Part shown: piece by piece, positions 11,444 through 22,742 of the stretch
Layout of the letters: each line of letters begins with the position of its first letter
Numbering within the stretch: the stretch's first letter is position 1
Source: Rotaria socialis
Taxonomy: Eukaryota; Rotifera; Eurotatoria; Philodinida; Philodinidae
Length of the DNA: 64,000 nucleotides
Assembly (NCBI GenBank): GCA_905331475.1
Contig: CAJNYU010001708.1
Coordinates: forward strand, 1 to 64,000
Direction: 5' to 3'
Made by a program: the position numbers and the translations under genes
The notes under the pieces: generated by a model
Databases searched by the model: none
What the model was told of the DNA's origin: nothing
Seen by the model: only the letters and a program-made list of their open reading frames with translations

Positions 11444-12358
11444 ATGTTGATGAAAGAAAACATCTTCCTACTTCCTCTACTATGGCATGGTATTGCTATA
11501 GCACAGGGGATCTCTCTAGGTATTGAAAAACCACCACATATGTATGCTAAAACATCCAGCGTTTTTCATCGGAAAAAATTGTGGGACACTAATCTTGTTA
11601 CAGTATCGTTTATCAATGGCAATTGTGATCAGCACTCAGCGGTCCGAAGGGTTGCTTCCGAATGGACACCCTATTCAAACATTGACTTCATATTCATCGA
11701 TCAGCCAGACAAAGGAAATATTCGTGTGTCATTTAATGACAAGCTGGGAAGTTGGTCTTGCTTGGGTACGGATTCCAAAGACAAATCTAAAGCAAGTATG
11801 AATTTTGGCTGGATTGAACGAAGAACAATCCTGCATGAATTCGGGCGTAAGCGGGAACACTCGAATCTTTTTCGCATAGCTAACTGAAATTTTGTTGTAT
11901 TTGCCAAATTAAGATGCTTTGGGATTGGATCACGAACAGCATAATCCAATTGGAGGAATAAAATGGAACGAAACAGCAGTATACAAAAGGTACAGTGGAT
12001 ATCCAAACTTTTGGTCTCCTGACGAGATCAAATCAAATGTGATCGATATGTTCAACAAAGATCAAACAAATGGAGTCTACGATCCAAACTCAATTATGCA
12101 CTACGCAATTGATGCCGATCTAACAATAAACAAATGCTGTGGTACAAAACAAAATAATGATCTTTCGACAGGAGACAAACATGCCATTCAAAAGCTATAT
12201 GAAAAATTCAAACCATCCAGAGGTAAGAGGCGGTAGAGACACGAAGCTTTTCTCGAGCAGGTATACAGATTTCTCATCTCATCTCATCCCATTCAGAAAC
12301 ACAACTAAGTAACAGCTGTGATAGTGGTTGGAAAATTGTCGATGCTTCTCCATTTTGA
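11444..12358 (+). CDS. Secreted astacin/matrixin-like zinc metalloprotease, 3 exons
   Basis: Exons are 11444-11846, 11914-12222 and 12297-12358, joined in phase across GT-AG introns of 67 and 74 nt, giving 257 residues. The first intron (GTAAGC..TAAG) splits the histidine codon of the zinc motif. After splicing the motif reads HEFGHALGLDH, with zinc ligands His131, His135 and His141 and catalytic Glu132. A Met-turn SIMHY follows (Met196, Tyr198), as in astacins. Residues 1-21 form a hydrophobic signal peptide. There is little room for a long propeptide. The short last exon adds a Cys-containing tail and is followed by AATAAA near 12366. It probably cleaves extracellular or gut proteins; substrate unknown. 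Single-frame ORF prediction would miss the active site because the intron interrupts it. Confidence 0.9.
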
Positions 12359-12930
12359 CCTAGCGAAATAAATTCTGCTAAATCATTCTTCAGATTTTGA
12401 TTTTCATAAGTTTGTTCTTTGATTAAAGTTTTTTGGCAGAATTGACTATCAGTGTAAAAATAAGATTAAAATGAGCGCCACCGTCACAATAGAAGAGAAA
12501 TTCAAAAAATTGTATACCTACCCTGTCAGTTAACGCGGTATATAAATGCGATGCTGAACAATGAAATGGGCGACAATATAAGAAACTATAGCGATTCAGA
12601 TTCCAATGATAGAATTTACTTCCCCAATATATATATGAACACAAGATCTAGAACTATGTGTACGCGCATAGGGGAGTGTTTCAAGATTCACGGCTTTTTT
12701 TTCTGTTGGATATATCCAGACTTTTTTCACGCGCTTTCTGACTCGTTACGGACTTTATTTAAAAATGTGACATCTAAATTCAACATTACGGAAATAGTTT
12801 ATCACATTCGGAACCAATCTCAGAAAGATTGAATTTCTGTTCCTCATGTTGAGTTGTGCTGAAAACTTGTACACATAGGTAGTTTTACATGCTATTCAAC
12901 ATGAGGCATTTACTGGAGAGACTCCTTCAA
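12359..12930. other. Stretch without a supported gene
   Basis: Contains one 93-residue ORF (12551-12832) with no recognisable domain; it could be part of the gene continuing past the gap or chance. Nothing else is supported. Confidence 0.4.
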
Positions 12931-12989
12931 GGGGGGGGGGGGGGCGGCTATTTTTTGCCATGAGNNNNNNNNNNCCCCCCCCCCCCCCC
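12931..12989. other. Assembly gap (10 N) between a G run and a C run
   Basis: A run of 14 G (12931-12944) is followed by a short segment ending CCATGAG, then ten N (12965-12974), then a run of 15 C (12975-12989). The flank after the C run also contains a CCATGAG word. The homopolymers probably stopped the assembly, so the true distance and even the join are uncertain. Confidence 0.9.
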
Positions 12990-13080
12990 TACTATTATTG
13001 GCCATGAGCATCACCTCATCCTTACCCTGAAAAATGATCTCATTTTTTAAAATAATTTTATGTTATCATCGTGATTGTAG

Positions 13081-13526
13081 ACGCACTTTTGTGGGCTGTG
13101 AAATGGAATGGCATCGGAAGAAGCAATAATCGCGCTCATGACTACGCGCAATCATGGAAAGGGATCGGGATCTCCCAGACAGAAAAAAAAGCGTTGATCT
13201 CAAAAATTTATTGTCAACCAGCCAGTGAGGTTTATGCGGGTTTACTGTCTCGGCCAAACCCAAAAGCCAGCGCTTATGGAACGTGTATGGTTGGGGTCGT
13301 CAAAGGAATGCCTACATTTTGGGTTAACGGAATGTACGGTGCTGTTGGACACTCTGGCTATCCAAAAAATCCTGTTAGTAAAGATGGAACAGGGCATTTA
13401 CGAAACTGCTACAACGAACACAAATTGACTGGTCTTTGCTTTTATTCGAATGTGGCAGAACGAGCGAAGCAAACTCTTCTCTACGCCATTGAAAACGATG
13501 TTTGTACTGATTATCCCAATCTCTAA
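13081..13526 (+). CDS. 3' exon of an unknown gene, 5' part missing
   Basis: An open frame of about 148 codons follows a TTGTAG acceptor at 13075-13080 and ends at TAA 13524-13526. There is no good ATG at its start, so I take it as the last exon of a gene whose first exon lies in or before the gap at 12965. The product has five cysteines and many Gly, Asn and Tyr residues, consistent with a secreted domain, but I do not recognise the family. It could be linked to the protease upstream, but that gene already has its own stop and polyA signal. Confidence 0.55.
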
Positions 13527-13620
13527 TTCAACTTCAGAATAGCTTCTCAAGTAAGTATTATGAACTCTGAGTTTCACGCATGTGATGCTGGTTATGCGTT
13601 AGAAAAAAAATTTTTTTACA

Positions 13621-13673
13621 GGGTGTGTGGGTGTGGGGTCTTAATGTGGTGTAAACGTGAACACCCACACCCA
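13621..13673. repeat. TGTGGG hairpin
   Basis: GGGTGTGTGGGTGTGGGG at 13621-13638 pairs with ACACCCACACCCA at 13661-13673 around a roughly 22-bp loop. It is the same telomere-like motif and hairpin layout as at 3476, about 95 bp after the end of the preceding gene. Confidence 0.7.
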
Positions 13674-14636
13674 AACTAATTTTCTTCTCTTTGTTCTCTC
13701 AATTTTGGGACCATACTAAATCTTAATTATTCAGATAATGCTTCTAAAACTATCCACATAATCAAAATTTTTAACCAGATGCGTCAGTAAGTTCAAAATG
13801 TCATTCTCAGGCCAAACATAATATCATAAAAAACGAGCCGCAATGAAAATCTTTTATCTTTTCCGATCGTGTTTGTAATGAGTGGACAAAAAAGAAGGAT
13901 CCTTGCCTGTAGTTTTTCCTATAACTATTTTCTATTTCAATTTTTAGGATTAATTTCAAGTTTCACTGTTTTCATCTTAACGATTCACGGTCCCAAACCA
14001 TACAATGAAGTACTGCATGCCAGTTGCACGCTTTTTATGTTCAAAAATTTGAAATCAAAGCAATTTTCAATAAATATTTTCTTTAGTTTCCTTTGATAAT
14101 GCTTTATTCAAATCTGTAAAATCAAGTCAAGAGCTATTAATTATAAATAGACGTGGGATTCATTGAGCTAATACCATTCAGCACTTGACCTATCATCAAT
14201 GAGAATGAGGATAGTAATAGATTGCAACTACGACACGTCTCATTCTTGATAAAAGATCGCATGAAGTAGTTTTTACATAACGAAACTATCTCAAAACTTT
14301 ATCGAATCCCGAGTGAAAACCCATTGGACCTAATTAACTAAATATTAATTTAAAAGAATATCAGAACTCATGTTGGTTGTTTTGTTCTGCGTATATGTTG
14401 GAAAATTGACGGAGTCCAGCATAAAACACTAAAAATGCCACTGTATTCGCCGTGAACACTAAGATAAGAAAGGCTAATCAACGATTCCTGTATCAGAAAC
14501 TAGTCGGAAAATCGTGAAGCGTCATTGTTTCAGAAGCCAGTACAAATATGTAGCAATATCAATATACCTTGCCATAAATACATGCATATTCACAGATATT
14601 TATATAACTTACGTCTTAATTGTTTAATTGTGATTT
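13674..14636. other. Non-coding stretch
   Basis: AT-rich, with no supported gene. ORFs at 13869-14096 and 14525-14710 look like chance. Confidence 0.45.
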
Positions 14637-15590
14637 GTTCGGTGCAGACGTGGGCAAGTCAGGTTTTTTTGTACCCAAGTCAAATCAAGTCATCTGTACA
14701 TGATACTTGAGTCAAGTCAAGTCAAGTCAAGTCACACCTAAAAAAGAGAAGCGCTCAAGTCAAGTCAAGCCAAGTCAAGTCCCAACGATGGCCGAGTCAG
14801 TCACAAGTGAAGTCACAAGTCAGTCTTTAGCAAGTCAAGTCTTTTGACAAGTCATGTCATGAGATTGATATTTCTTTAAAATTTTATAATTTAATCCTGT
14901 ATCAATGTATTCAACAAAAATTTTAAATTAGTCCTTGATTACATTTTAGCATTGTTAACATTTCTAATGTCTTTCTTGACATTTTCGATTTATGTTGTCG
15001 CAATATGAAGCTACTTTGAGAGAAAAACCTTTCTGTAGATGATGATGTTGTGAAATGTTTCATTTCTTATTGCATATTGACTATGCATATTCGCTATCAT
15101 GAGAAATGAGCAATTTTCCGTCGCGTATGGATGACACAACCACTCAGTCAGGCAAACGTTAAAAATAACGACGTTTTTACTCGTTAAAAGCGCACATTTT
15201 GGTGCCTTTAAACGACTTGTATGGTAGAAACGCGTTTTAACAACCTGAAATGTGCTTTTATCGCATTAAAACGGCGTTATTTTCAAGGATTACCTGACTT
15301 AACAGTAACACTTTCTAGTAGAGCAAAAAAAATAACGTTAGGGTGTATGAATTTAACATCCATCATAGCTGCAGAAATATTTCTGACTTGACTCATGTTT
15401 TTTCGCAATTCACAAGTCAAGTCAAGTTGAAAAATTTTCGATGCAAGTCAAGTCATGCCCAGTCACAAGTCCCTGATAAAAAAGACTGTCCAAGTCAAAG
15501 TCAAGTCTTCGAGTCATTGAAAAATTGTTCAAGTCAAGTTAAAGCCAGTCAAAAATGACTTGACTTGACTCGCCCATCTCTGGCTCGGTG
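14637..15590. mobile_element. hAT-like element with CAAGTC-rich ends and 8-bp target duplication
   Basis: The terminal inverted repeats read CAGACGTGGGCAAGTCA at 14645 and, inverted, CAGAGATGGGCGAGTCA ending at 15582. The flanks are GTTCGGTG (14637-14644) and GCTCGGTG (15583-15590), a 7-of-8 target duplication typical of hAT insertions. Both subterminal regions are arrays of CAAGT and CAAGTC words (about 14690-14850 and 15405-15560). No transposase is encoded; the ORF at 15343-15558 is a by-product of the repeat. Confidence 0.88.
15150..15294. mobile_element. Nested 145-bp MITE-like palindrome
   Basis: Ends CAGGCAAACGTTAAAAATAACG (first bases at 15150) and the inverted CAGGTAATCCTTGAAAATAACG (ending 15294) agree at most positions. 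The interior also contains paired words (AAAGCGCACATTT with AAATGTGCTTTT). It lies inside the 14645-15582 element. I find no clear target duplication, so it could also be a structured part of the host element. Confidence 0.55.
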
Positions 15591-17769
15591 ACTCAACTGA
15601 TACGACCCTTAAGATTCTATATAGATAATTGCGTTTTGAAAAAAAAACACTTTTCAGCGAAATTAGATTGGATTCTTCGTAATCAAAAACAATTTATGAA
15701 TTTTACTGCGAAGTTTCAGCCACCTAGGATGATTGATATGGACAGATAACATTTGAGAGTCTAAACAGATATGAAGAAACTAGCGTCTGTTAATATCGCA
15801 TCTCGCTCCATTTTGGGTGAATTTATTTTATTCGATAGACTGCTAGTTACCATGACGACCGTTTCACCTTTGCTTAAGGAACTTTGCCAGATGTCTTGAA
15901 AGTTTTGAATTATAGTAAGTAACGAGAAGAAGTGATTCATAAGAAGATTGAGTGCTTTACTAATCTTGTCAATACTGGTTTGTTCATCTATTTTCATCGA
16001 AATGACATCAATTAAAAAACACATTAACCTATCTACTAACGAAAAGAGAAATCAATCTACTAGTCTTAACGCTTGCGTTTCAGCAAACGATCAAAGTCAC
16101 AAATGAAATAATGCGATATATAGCTAACTGTGCTGAAGATAAAATAATTAAATGAAGAGTTTAGTTTCGGGTGTGAGAGTGCCTATGAACATGCATAAAA
16201 TCCGTTAAGCATACACCTCCACCCCTCAAGTGTTTTAAATAGTCAGCGATGAAAAATATTTTGTTCACAATGTACTCAATCAGATCGTAGTTATAGTATT
16301 TTATTGAAGACTTCAATGTAATTCGATGAGCAAAACCAACTGTCCAAATTGTTTCATCACTGTGGCATCTACATATAATTTTAATAGCAGTCAAAGTATT
16401 TCTAAATTAATAAATTACATGTTCACGTATATTTTTCTTCAATTATATATTTCCAATAAGCTGTATAGTTATGCAAGCGAGTATATACAAACAGTAGATC
16501 CTTAAGCATGATCAAAGTAATGTTCAAATCTCACAATTTTTGCACTTTTGAATGTTTATATCGACGAGTAGAAGAATTAGAAGTACAAAAATTTTACTTT
16601 TGTCGACTATGAGCAACTATATTTAATGAATAATATAAGAACAGAAGTGCAAAAATTAAATTCTGATAATACTACATGCACTATCAATAATTTTGTTGGT
16701 TTGAAAAAACAGATTTTTATGATTCATTGTACATTTGAAAACAATCCGCTCATTTATCACAGCGATCGATTCATTCTAGTTACAAAATACATCAACAGAC
16801 AAGATTATTTTCTACTATTGATGAGTCAATGTATTAGAACCACGATAATAGATAATGCAAACGGTCGATTTTTTTATATCAGTGATTGTTTGTACGGGGG
16901 GACTATGACTGTAAATTGAAATAGATTAAAAAAATCTCTTTAAGAATCGTACAGAATGATTGTTTGCCGCATTGTTTACATGAGCGTCCAGCCAAATCAA
17001 TAAGAACAGAGAACGTTCTTTGTACAACGTGATTCTTTTTTTTTGCTTCGATTATAACGACGTAAAGAATGTGCTATTCCTTTTTGTTCTCATTCTATTC
17101 GTCACGTATCAATACACAATACAATCATTGCATATCATAAGGCACGCACATTTTGGATAAGGCTATATCTACTAATATTCTTTTTTTAACAGAATAAAAT
17201 CAGAATCTAAAAGTTACTGCGGTTGCCGAGAAGATATTTATACGTTGCAATTTCTTTTCACTTTACAAAAACTACACATTTTTTTTTTGTTATTATTGTT
17301 TTCTTTGAGTAAGACATGCAGAAACCTATTTTTTTCTTTAGAAAATAGCTTCAACAAAATGATTTACGTATAAATTGACCACACACTACTTCATCATTTA
17401 TTTAAACTTTCAATAAAACAAAAAAAGAAGAGTAAGACGAGAAACTTCTTAAGTGTAACAAAACATTTAAGTTTAAATGCTATGAATTTTTCTAAGGTAC
17501 CTATAGATTAATAGCTTTCCAAAAATAAACTATTGAACGAGGGAGAAAATGTATGCTTAAAGATCGATACCAACGTAGTTTTCATGACCAAAAAATGCGA
17601 GAATGTGAAGTTTAAAACTTGTGTAAGTAATCGTTCTATTACTTTGATTTTGAAAATAACCATTTTTAAGATGGAAGCGGACACATGCTCGCCTTTTCGA
17701 AAATGTAAGAATTTTGAATATTCAGTAATTTAGATGCACTATTGTTGATTTCAACAATTGTCAAACGCA
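15591..17769. other. Stretch without a recognised gene
   Basis: Two ORFs look mildly protein-like but match nothing I recognise: minus strand 15761-16024 (87 residues, helical composition) and plus strand 16626-16919 (97 residues). Both could be fragments of decayed genes. The rest is AT-rich with poly-T tracts. Confidence 0.4.
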
Positions 17770-18577
17770 ATGGATAAGCTCTATAAGAAATTTAAATCTT
17801 ATCAATCGTTCCTATCGTCGAAAGCTGGTGACGAAGAAAACAATATTCTATCAACTTCCGAAACGTCGTTACCGATCACTCAAAACAAATGGACAAAACG
17901 TCGTATTCGAAACTGGGCATCTCATGGTCTTACAATCCTTAGTTTAATTTTTCTTATTCCGGGTCTTGTATGTCCTATGCTTATTGTTCATATCTATCTC
18001 AATGTTCCTGGAACACGAATTCTTTTGGAAACTCAAAAGCGAGGCGTTATAACGACCGTTTCATATCTATTCAAGCGTGGTGGTTATTTTCCAGGTACTT
18101 TAGTCGTGATATTTTCGATACTAATTCCATTTACCAAAGCTTTCTTGTTGCTTCTGATGAAGTAAGTCTTTGGAAAATTAGGAAACTCTTGTCTGATTGT
18201 GTTTGTCTTTTGCTTTTAGCTTTGTGCATAATCGTAAATACAATTACTTTGTTTATACGCTTATTCGTGATTGGGGAAAATGGAGTATGACAGATGTATT
18301 TGTCACGGTGATATTTCTCTCTTTCTTCGCTTCACTTTTGGTCGCAGACATCGATGCAACCATATTGCCGGGATTCTATTTTTTCTTAACATACTGCATC
18401 ATATCATTAGCAGCAACACAAACTATGTGCCCGCCACCCCGTCCAAGCGAGATGCTTGAAGAAGAAATAAAGAAACCTGTTGATCGAAGACCTCTAATTT
18501 CTTCTAATACACTTACTGACGACAAAGGTGTCAAAGAGATCGAACAAACTGCAATATCACCGCCCCGGAAAGATTGA
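17770..18577 (+). CDS. PqiA-like (paraquat-inducible protein A family) membrane protein, 2 exons
   Basis: Exon 1 is 17770-18161 and exon 2 is 18220-18577, joined AA|C across a 58-nt GTAAGT..TTTTAG intron, giving 249 residues. I chose the ATG at 17770 over the upstream TTG. Four membrane helices lie at about 53-76, 108-130, 154-174 and 180-198. The segment GKWSMTDVFV before helix 3 and the FPGTLVVIFSILIPF segment of helix 2 match the PqiA domain pattern. Bacterial PqiA is an inner-membrane partner of the MCE protein PqiB in envelope lipid transport; the role in an animal is unknown. Both tails are polar and probably cytosolic. PqiA-type proteins are mainly bacterial, so horizontal origin followed by intron gain is plausible but inferred. 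Confidence 0.85.
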
Positions 18578-19114
18578 ATCCATAATGAAAGTTCCTGAGT
18601 GACATGTATTAACGAGTGGTGTCGGAAATTTCAAAGAAAAAATTTTCAAATATATATTTTTCGGTTCGTGAATATCTAGTTAAAAGATTGAAATGGTTTT
18701 TACTTGAGACATCACTGTGAATATTTGGTCAGTAGATGCGAGATATCCTCATATTCACACTGTGAAAGAATATAGGAGCACGATAAATCGTTGAAAATCT
18801 TTCGACTAAAGATATTTTTGTTTGAGTCGATAGGAAATAAAAATTGGGAGCTTTTAATCGGATCTAACGAATCTTAATTTCAATACAACTTAGTGAAGTA
18901 TGTGTGCTGTGGCATTCATCTCTTTTTTCGAAAGTAAAAAAATTCGTGGCAACTGTATATTAGTGACAAAGCTTAGTTCATTTACGATTGATGACATATT
19001 TTGCACCAATAGTAATTTAAAAGAAATGACTACTACGAACGAACTTTTTGTCTAGTCATATAACTGAAGTAAAAGAACACGATTTTTATTAACAAGAAAT
19101 ACGATTACCGAACA
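18578..19114. other. Intergenic stretch
   Basis: AT-rich spacer between two plus-strand genes; no ORF or repeat supported. Confidence 0.5.
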
Positions 19115-19785
19115 ATGTCCGTTTCTACACCTCAAACGTTACTGCTCGTATTATTCAAATCTACGGAAACTCCTATCAACCCAATAGTACAATCCGTATT
19201 GTCATCTTTCGGTAAAATTAATATTTATGAGTCTATTGTTCCAAACAGTAATCAAGGTTGGACACATGCTTGTATTTGTTTGATTGATGATGAACAAACA
19301 TTGAGAAATATTGATTCTAGCAGCATCATCGAGAGCATCAAGAAGGATGGTCATGTAGAAAATGTTCTTCTAGCACCACTTTTGTTCTCAATTGAATGCG
19401 TCAAAGATAGGTCGAATGATCCGAACAATGATATCATGTTTTTAATTGGATTTAGTTTACCAAAAGAGAGAAAGGAGGATTTTCCACAGGATTGGTTTAA
19501 AGCAACACCGTACATGTCTGGATGTAAGTTGGATTCATAAAGAACGGGGAAACAATAGAACTACATATTTTATTTATTTTAGGTGAAGGCTTTAAACGTG
19601 GAACTGTATACGAAGTAGTCGCGGAAAATCCAGTTTTTCCATTCTTTAACATAGCAACATGGGCAACTCTTGATTCTTGGAAACAAGCAATAGGAACCGA
19701 GGAAAGTAAACGAGTTCATGCGCATCAAGATTATGTTGGTCGCACGCCATTTATTTGCAAACAAATGAATTTTACTTCGACCTGA
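19115..19785 (+). CDS. Unknown 203-residue protein, 2 exons, possible ferredoxin-like fold
   Basis: Exon 1 (19115-19523) ends GGA T|GTAAGT and exon 2 (19583-19785) begins after TTTTAG with GT, restoring a Cys codon and giving 203 residues. The intron is 59 nt. The second half contains a pattern (GTVYEVVAENPVFPFFNIATW, then a short helix) reminiscent of dimeric alpha-beta barrel proteins such as the antibiotic biosynthesis monooxygenase or EthD groups, but I see no diagnostic residue. There is no signal peptide or membrane segment, so it is probably cytosolic. The gene is confident, its function is not. Confidence 0.85.
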
Positions 19786-21363
19786 GTAGAACAAAATGTA
19801 TTTCATGAAAACATTCTATTTGGCAATATGCTCAACAATCTTTCTTAGATTGTACGCGATTTATAATTAGCTAACCAGCGACTAAGAAAAATAAAATATA
19901 CATAAAGCAGAGTGAATGTCCGCCCCAAAAATTTTATAAAAAAGAAATGAATCATTAAAATAAAGTATTCTGTTGAAGATTAATTTTTGTTTAGCCAAAT
20001 CAGTTGATTTTACAACTCTTCATTTCTTCTTTTAGAAGAGGTAGACAAAACGATAAAGTTTGCTTCACGCATGAAAAAATTTCGAATATTTCTTATCTCA
20101 TGGTATTGAGAACTTCATTCAAAATACAAAAGTCACTCTCCTTTGTGGTATGAGCTCAAAAGCTGCTCTTTATTAAAAAATCGATCGCTATTTCATCAGC
20201 GAAAATCTCAAATTATTTTTACACTTTTTTTTATCAATCACTGAACTGCAATATCGTATTTTTTGGACAAGTGATTTGATATCTGGAGGGATTCTCATAG
20301 GAATTTTATTTGTCAAGAAATGCGTACATTTAAATTGCTTTGATCTTGAGTTTTTTGGATAGTGCAAGAAACATTTTTTTCTTCACTTAAATTGTGTACG
20401 ATGAATGATTGTTGGCCATAGCTATGACAGTACTCAACAAATCATTTAAATTCAACAATCGGCTCCTTGACTTTTCTACTCGTTTGATGATAAATATTAA
20501 GTCCTTGACTACAAGTTCACAATCGATTGCAATATGTAGATTTAACGTGAACCTTGTAGTGATGGTTTCACCCTTGATGTGAACCATACTCCTTAGAATG
20601 ACCTTAGACAAAAAATTATTTTAGCATATGGACTCGGTTGTGCAAAATTCTTCTGGAAGTAAAGCCATGCAGTTTATTGTTTGATTTTCTTAATATATAA
20701 CTATATCTATAAGCAATAGTATTCAAACTACAGTCACATGAGATGTAATGGACTCTCATCATGAAATAGAAAAATAAGATTTAAATTATATCGCGAATAC
20801 ACTTGAGAAAATATTTCAGCTTACACGAAATTAATCGCTCTGAAATAATTCTATTTCTTTAGAAAATCTTCTCAAAATACATTTTTTCAGATCTGATCTA
20901 AACACAATATTAATGTATATACAAGATAATTTTACTAAAAAAAAATGGTTTCATTCTAAAATAAATATCAATGGTTGTTATATTTCGGTTGAATGATTTT
21001 CTCGTATGTGTTATCTCTTAGCTCGTATACTATGCACTTTATCATTCATTCATCTGTCAAAAATTCGTTCAATTAACTATCGGAATTATATAACTGAAAT
21101 TCAAGTTTTCTGTTCTACATGAATAAGCATACTATTGCATAAGAGGTTTTTTCTTCTAACTAGCATCCTTGAACACAGATGGCGTTTCATTCAATAGTGA
21201 TTTATCTTTCTCTACAATTTGGTAATTTCACTATGGCCAATGTGTGTCTTATGCAGGAATCGAGATTTTAGAAGGTTGCTTTCTATGTATAATAGAAGAA
21301 TATTTTAATCATGTTCGACTTGCACCAGTGCGCTTTCGATTTATACACAAAGGTCGACGTGTA
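19786..21363. other. Intergenic stretch
   Basis: AT-rich with no supported gene. The minus ORF 20387-20611 has no recognisable features. Confidence 0.45.
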
Positions 21364-21416
21364 AGAGAGAGAGATAGAGAGAGAGGTGAATAGACCTGCT
21401 TGGGTGACTATAAATA
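21364..21416 (+). promoter_or_regulatory. GA-repeat tract and TATA box of the Gly/Tyr-rich gene
   Basis: A GAGAGAGA tract at about 21364-21386 is followed by TATAAATA at 21409-21416. This lies about 85 bp before the ATG at 21500, leaving room for a transcription start near 21440 and a short leader. Together they form the clearest core promoter in the window and suggest a strongly expressed, regulated gene. Confidence 0.7.
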
Positions 21417-21499
21417 CCCGTCACTCCGCTGTTTCATATACACAAATTCATATTCTCTCCACATTCAGTTCAATTCTCCATAAGATTCAACTATCAACA

Positions 21500-21810
21500 A
21501 TGTACGGCGCATATAATCAATTCGGTAGGAATAAAATAAAATATTATTATTGCAATTCTTTATAAAAATATTCATTTTAGGAAATCAAAATGGTTTCGGA
21601 GGTTATACCTCAAATCTCACCGGTGCAGGAACCTTCGGCACTGGCTTCGGAGGTACAACAGGCTACTCAAACTTCGCTACTCCAAACTACTTTAACTTTG
21701 CTACACCTCGTTATGATGGTTATGCTGCTCCCACTTATGGAACTGGTTATGATGCTCTTGGTGCTTACGGACGTTTCTTCAGTTCACCATATGGTTACGG
21801 TACTCGTTAA
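21500..21810 (+). CDS. 84-residue Gly/Tyr/Phe-rich low-complexity protein, 2 exons
   Basis: Exon 1 (21500-21524) encodes only MYGAYNQF plus one base. A 56-nt intron (GTAGGA..TTTTAG) follows, then exon 2 (21581-21810). The 84-residue product is rich in Gly, Tyr, Phe, Asn, Thr and Ala with recurring NFATP, GYGT and GFGG words, and has almost no charge and no Cys. It has no classical signal peptide. Such composition occurs in structural, cuticle-like or phase-separating proteins and in some stress-induced small proteins; which applies here cannot be decided from sequence. A TATA box upstream and AATAAA at about 21930 frame a compact transcription unit. A second ORF over the same exon (21590-21820) is a shadow. 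Confidence 0.85.
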
Positions 21811-22742
21811 GTTGGCTTGAGAGACCTGGTCTCTACTTTGATGAATTTTAAACAAATTTACTATTATAGTTACAAAACCTGTTATTATAGTATCTTTTTT
21901 AAGAATCTTCTACGGTTTAACCTTTAAGATAAATAAATTTCTTCACTGAAAACTTCGTGATTTTTCTTCCGATACATTCAAAAAAACTCGATAGAAAAAT
22001 CTTCTATACGATGTAAAACTATATAATACTAAATGTTAACGTTGAAAAAAACAACGCATTGTGGTGCCTGAAATGAGCTATTCGAACCGGCAAACGACAA
22101 GATTTTACTATTGACGTTGCGTCTCTTCTAGTATCCATCAATTTCAAAGTTCATTGGTGTTGTTCAATCGAAAAATACTTTTCAATCAATCAATCTAATT
22201 TTTCTTTATGAAAATATCATTCATGTGGATTTATTCAATTCTCGACGTACGATCAATACATTGACATATTTTTTGTTATATTTTAAATTATTAGAAAAAA
22301 TTCATTCGTCTCTCATATCATTGTATAACAATCGATTGAAGAATTCATCGATAATCAAAACTGCGAAGTGAAAAAGTAAATAAATTTCGTTGTGGACTTA
22401 GCTATAATAAGCCAATAGAAAACATATAAATGTGTTTTCGAATTTTTCGGGTAAAGTTTTTTTATTTTAGAGTAAAAGAAAAGCTTTTCTTCCGAATGTG
22501 ACTAGGACGAACCTGTCGAATTTTTTTCACCTCAGATGTATGTGTTCCGATAGAGTTGTTAAAAAAAAAAGATATCTATTTTCTGAATGGTTTCGATTGA
22601 ATTCGTAAAAAAAAATATTCGATCGGATTCAGTAAGAAGGATGTGGCTGTTTACGTTAAAGAAACATAAATATTCAAGTACATACAACCACGTCCTGTGA
22701 TCTCCTGATAACGGAAAAATAAATATAGTTGCAAAAATACAA
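21811..22742. other. Intergenic stretch
   Basis: Contains the 3' end of the Gly/Tyr-rich gene with AATAAA at about 21930. Otherwise AT-rich with no supported gene. Confidence 0.5.

Noticed and set aside
14690-15560. CAAGTC arrays as CRISPR or satellite
   Set aside because: They are bounded by transposon ends and a target duplication, so the element explains them.
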